The notes under the pieces: generated by a model
Database searches by the model: none
What the model saw: the letters and a program-made list of their open reading frames with translations, nothing else
Told to the model about the DNA's origin: nothing
NCBI GenBank assembly: GCA_023431405.1
Contig: JAEYVZ010000062.1
Span: 1-22,744 of the forward strand
DNA length: 22,744 nt
Origin: Actinomycetes bacterium
GTDB taxonomy: Bacteria; Actinomycetota; Actinomycetes; Actinomycetales; Microbacteriaceae
Reading direction: 5' to 3'
Part shown: positions 21,113 through 22,744 of the stretch, piece by piece
Layout of the letters: each line of letters opens with the position of its first letter
Numbering within the stretch: position 1 is the first letter of the stretch
Program-made: the position numbers and the translations under genes

Positions 21113-22648
21113 CTAGCGCACGCCCTGCATGAGGCGCAGCACCGGTTTGACCGCGACGAGCAGCGCGACGCCGACCCCGATGGCGATGAGGCCGAGGATG
21201 GAGAAGTACGGCACCTCGTTGTCGGGATCGTAGAAGGTGGCGAGCTGGCCTGCCAGCGCGGTGCCGAGCGACACCGACAGGAAGAACAGCGCCACCATCT
21301 GCGTGTGGAACGCTTCGGGTGCGAGCTTCGTGGTCACCGACAGCCCCACCGGAGACAGCAGCAGCTCGGCGACGGTGAAGACGAGCAGGATGCCGACGAT
21401 CGCCAGCAGCGGTGTCGAGTTCGGGCCGCCGCCGGCGAAGGGCAGGAAGAGCAGGAACGCCGCACCCATGATGATCGCCGCGAGCCCGAACTTCACGGGC
21501 GTCGACGGCTGGCGGGTACCGAGCTTCGTCCATACCCAGGCGAAGACGCCCGACAGCACGATGATGAACACCGGGTTGATCGACTGCACCCACGGCACGG
21601 GCATCGTCCAGCCGAACAGCGAGCGGTCGAGCCTCTGATCGGAGTAGACCGTCAGCACGGTGAACTGCTGCTGATACAGCGACCAGAACGCCACCGAGGT
21701 GAGGAACAGGGGAAGGAACCCCCAGACGCGGCTGCGTTCGGTCGCGGTGATGCGGCCGCTGGTGAGGATGACGGTGAAGTAGGCGATGGCGGCGGCGATG
21801 ACGGCGATGATGACGATGAGCGCCAGGTTGTCGGCCCGGATGACCCCCAGCAGCACCAGCGCCACGATGACGACGATCCCGGCGATCGCGACGCCGATCA
21901 TGAGCGGGTAGCGGCTGCGTGGCAGCGGGTTGGGCACCTCGCTCGCTTCGGTGGGCAGTGCCTTGCGGCCGAAGGAGTACTGCAGGAGCCCGGCGGCCAT
22001 GCCGACCGCGGCCAGGCCGAAGCCCCAGTGGAAGCCGATCTCGCTCTGCAGGAGCCCCGTGAGCAGCGGCCCGAAGAAGGCGCCGAGGTTGATGCCCAGG
22101 TAGAAGAGGGAGAAGCCGGCATCCCGTCGTGTGTCGTCGGCGGTGTACAGGGTGCCGACGACGCTCGTGGCCGTGGCCTTCAGCCCTCCGGAGCCGATCG
22201 CGACGAGCACCAGGCCGATGCCGACCCCGAGGAATCCGGGAATCAGAGCGAGCGCGATATGGCCGCACATGATGACGATCGCGCTGCCGAACAGCACGCG
22301 CTCGGCGCCGGCGATGCGGTCGGCGACCCATGCCCCGAGGATCGTCGAGAGGTACACGGCACCGCCGTACGCCCCGACGATGCCCGCCGCGACGCTCTCC
22401 TCGAGTCCGAGCCCTCCGTCGGTGGCCGAGTAGTACAGGTAGATGAGGAGGATGCCCTGCATGCCGTAGAAGCTGAAGCGCTCCCACATCTCGACGCCGA
22501 AGACATGCGCCAGAGCCCACGGCTGTCCGAAGAAGCGGGTGTCGCGATCGCCGACGCGGCGGGGCGCGGCGTCGGGCGACGTCGGCTCCGCGGGAAGCTG
22601 CCCCGAGGGCACCGGCGCATCCGGGGCGGAAGGGTTCGACTCGTTCAT
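21113..22648 (-). CDS. POT/PTR-family proton-dependent oligopeptide transporter
   Basis: A 511-residue peptide importer. The first membrane segment has the proton-coupling motif ExxERFxxYG (E53, E56 and R57 in EMWERFSFYG), and the PTR2 signature FYLGINLGAFFGPLL lies at about residues 185-199. About fourteen membrane segments are predicted, as usual for bacterial members, with AELLLSPVGLSVTTKLAP and FFLSVSLGTALAG near the C-terminus. A proline-rich N-terminal tail (residues 1-33) is longer than typical. It takes up di- and tripeptides with protons, which the cytoplasmic-looking M13 peptidase encoded nearby could help degrade. The ATG at 22648 follows TAGCCT by seven bases. Confidence 0.95.
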   Translation of the reverse strand: MNESNPSAPDAPVPSGQLPAEPTSPDAAPRRVGDRDTRFFGQPWALAHVFGVEMWERFSFYGMQGILLIYLYYSATDGGLGLEESVAAGIVGAYGGAVYLSTILGAWVADRIAGAERVLFGSAIVIMCGHIALALIPGFLGVGIGLVLVAIGSGGLKATATSVVGTLYTADDTRRDAGFSLFYLGINLGAFFGPLLTGLLQSEIGFHWGFGLAAVGMAAGLLQYSFGRKALPTEASEVPNPLPRSRYPLMIGVAIAGIVVIVALVLLGVIRADNLALIVIIAVIAAAIAYFTVILTSGRITATERSRVWGFLPLFLTSVAFWSLYQQQFTVLTVYSDQRLDRSLFGWTMPVPWVQSINPVFIIVLSGVFAWVWTKLGTRQPSTPVKFGLAAIIMGAAFLLFLPFAGGGPNSTPLLAIVGILLVFTVAELLLSPVGLSVTTKLAPEAFHTQMVALFFLSVSLGTALAGQLATFYDPDNEVPYFSILGLIAIGVGVALLVAVKPVLRLMQGVR

Positions 22649-22655
22649 GCAGTCG

Positions 22656-22661
22656 AGGCTA
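22656..22661 (-). promoter_or_regulatory. -10 element of the peptide transporter gene, leaderless type
   Basis: TAGCCT on the minus strand, seven bases before the ATG, with TGCACA 17 bp upstream as a partial match to TTGACA. Confidence 0.55.
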
Positions 22662-22718
22662 GACCGGCGCTCGGCCTGTGTGCAGGGGGTGTCCCCGACA
22701 ACTGTGGGGCGCTAGGAA

Positions 22719-22742
22719 CGCAGAGCGGGGTGCGCCTCTGCG
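22719..22742. repeat. Hairpin-forming inverted repeat at the right edge
   Basis: CGCAGAG (22719-22725) and CTCTGCG (22736-22742) are perfect 7-bp arms around a 10-base loop. It may belong to a feature beyond the window. I see no gene between 22662 and the right edge. Confidence 0.4.
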
Positions 22743-22744
22743 GC

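Noticed and set aside
22719..22742. A tRNA arm at the right edge.
   Set aside because: Only one stem-loop is visible, the loop is too long for a tRNA arm, and there is no T-loop consensus in the remaining bases.
1..22744. A genomic island, prophage or defence system.
   Set aside because: No integrase, transposase, attachment-site repeat, restriction, toxin-antitoxin or nuclease-helicase set is visible, and codon usage is even across the window.

Overview
This is a GC-rich (roughly 70% by eye) actinobacterial chromosome segment. It most resembles Microbacterium or a close relative in the Microbacteriaceae. The support is the codon usage, the gene families, the heavy use of leaderless-type promoters and a strong excess of the 7-mer GGATGCC/GGCATCC. 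I see no transposase, integrase, phage gene, tRNA, rRNA or CRISPR array, and nothing in base composition that marks a recent transfer. It reads as ordinary core chromosome, densely packed, with no gene-free stretch longer than about 240 bases.

Layout, left to right. Positions 1-1733 (minus): a NarL-type two-component system, histidine kinase then response regulator (cut by the window edge). 1846-2523 (plus): an anchored extracytoplasmic protein of unknown function, divergent from the kinase. 2533-4386 (plus): a three-gene cassette with a VOC/glyoxalase-fold protein, an HxlR-type regulator and a RibD-C/dihydrofolate-reductase-like protein, preceded by a promoter with a built-in palindrome. 4393-5232 (minus): exonuclease III. 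5449-8399 (minus): pntA-pntB, the proton-translocating transhydrogenase. 8635-10133 (plus): pyrE and an unusual ROK-family kinase. 10165-11260 (minus): a HAD-IIA phosphatase followed by two overlapping mini membrane-protein genes of 36 and 59 residues. 11303-12966 (plus): an SDR oxidoreductase and a VIT1/CCC1-family metal transporter. 13024-14966 (minus): mntH and mntR under a double palindromic operator. 15042-15722 (plus): a SPOUT RNA methyltransferase. 15745-17070 (minus): a MATE exporter. 17162-20138 (plus): an M13 metallopeptidase and a beta-lactamase-fold protein that has lost its catalytic residues. 20164-22648 (minus): purU and a POT-family peptide transporter.

How the genes work together. 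The clearest circuit is manganese: an MntR whose visible metal ligands are Mn-type, the NRAMP importer it probably controls, and a neighbouring VIT/CCC1 transporter that could store or export the same metals. The VOC-HxlR-reductase cassette looks like a self-regulated response to a reactive small molecule. PurU, PyrE, PntAB and exonuclease III are housekeeping.

I do not see a clearly new multi-gene defence or biosynthetic system. The observations most worth following are: (1) twelve starts with a -10 hexamer only 5-7 bases upstream, implying mostly leaderless transcription; (2) the catalytically dead, apparently cytoplasmic beta-lactamase homologue; (3) the mntH operator pair, one palindrome of which contains the start codon; (4) the overlapping mini-genes behind the HAD phosphatase, one of only 36 residues; (5) the over-represented GGATGCC word, which also forms the spacer between -10 and ATG at two genes.
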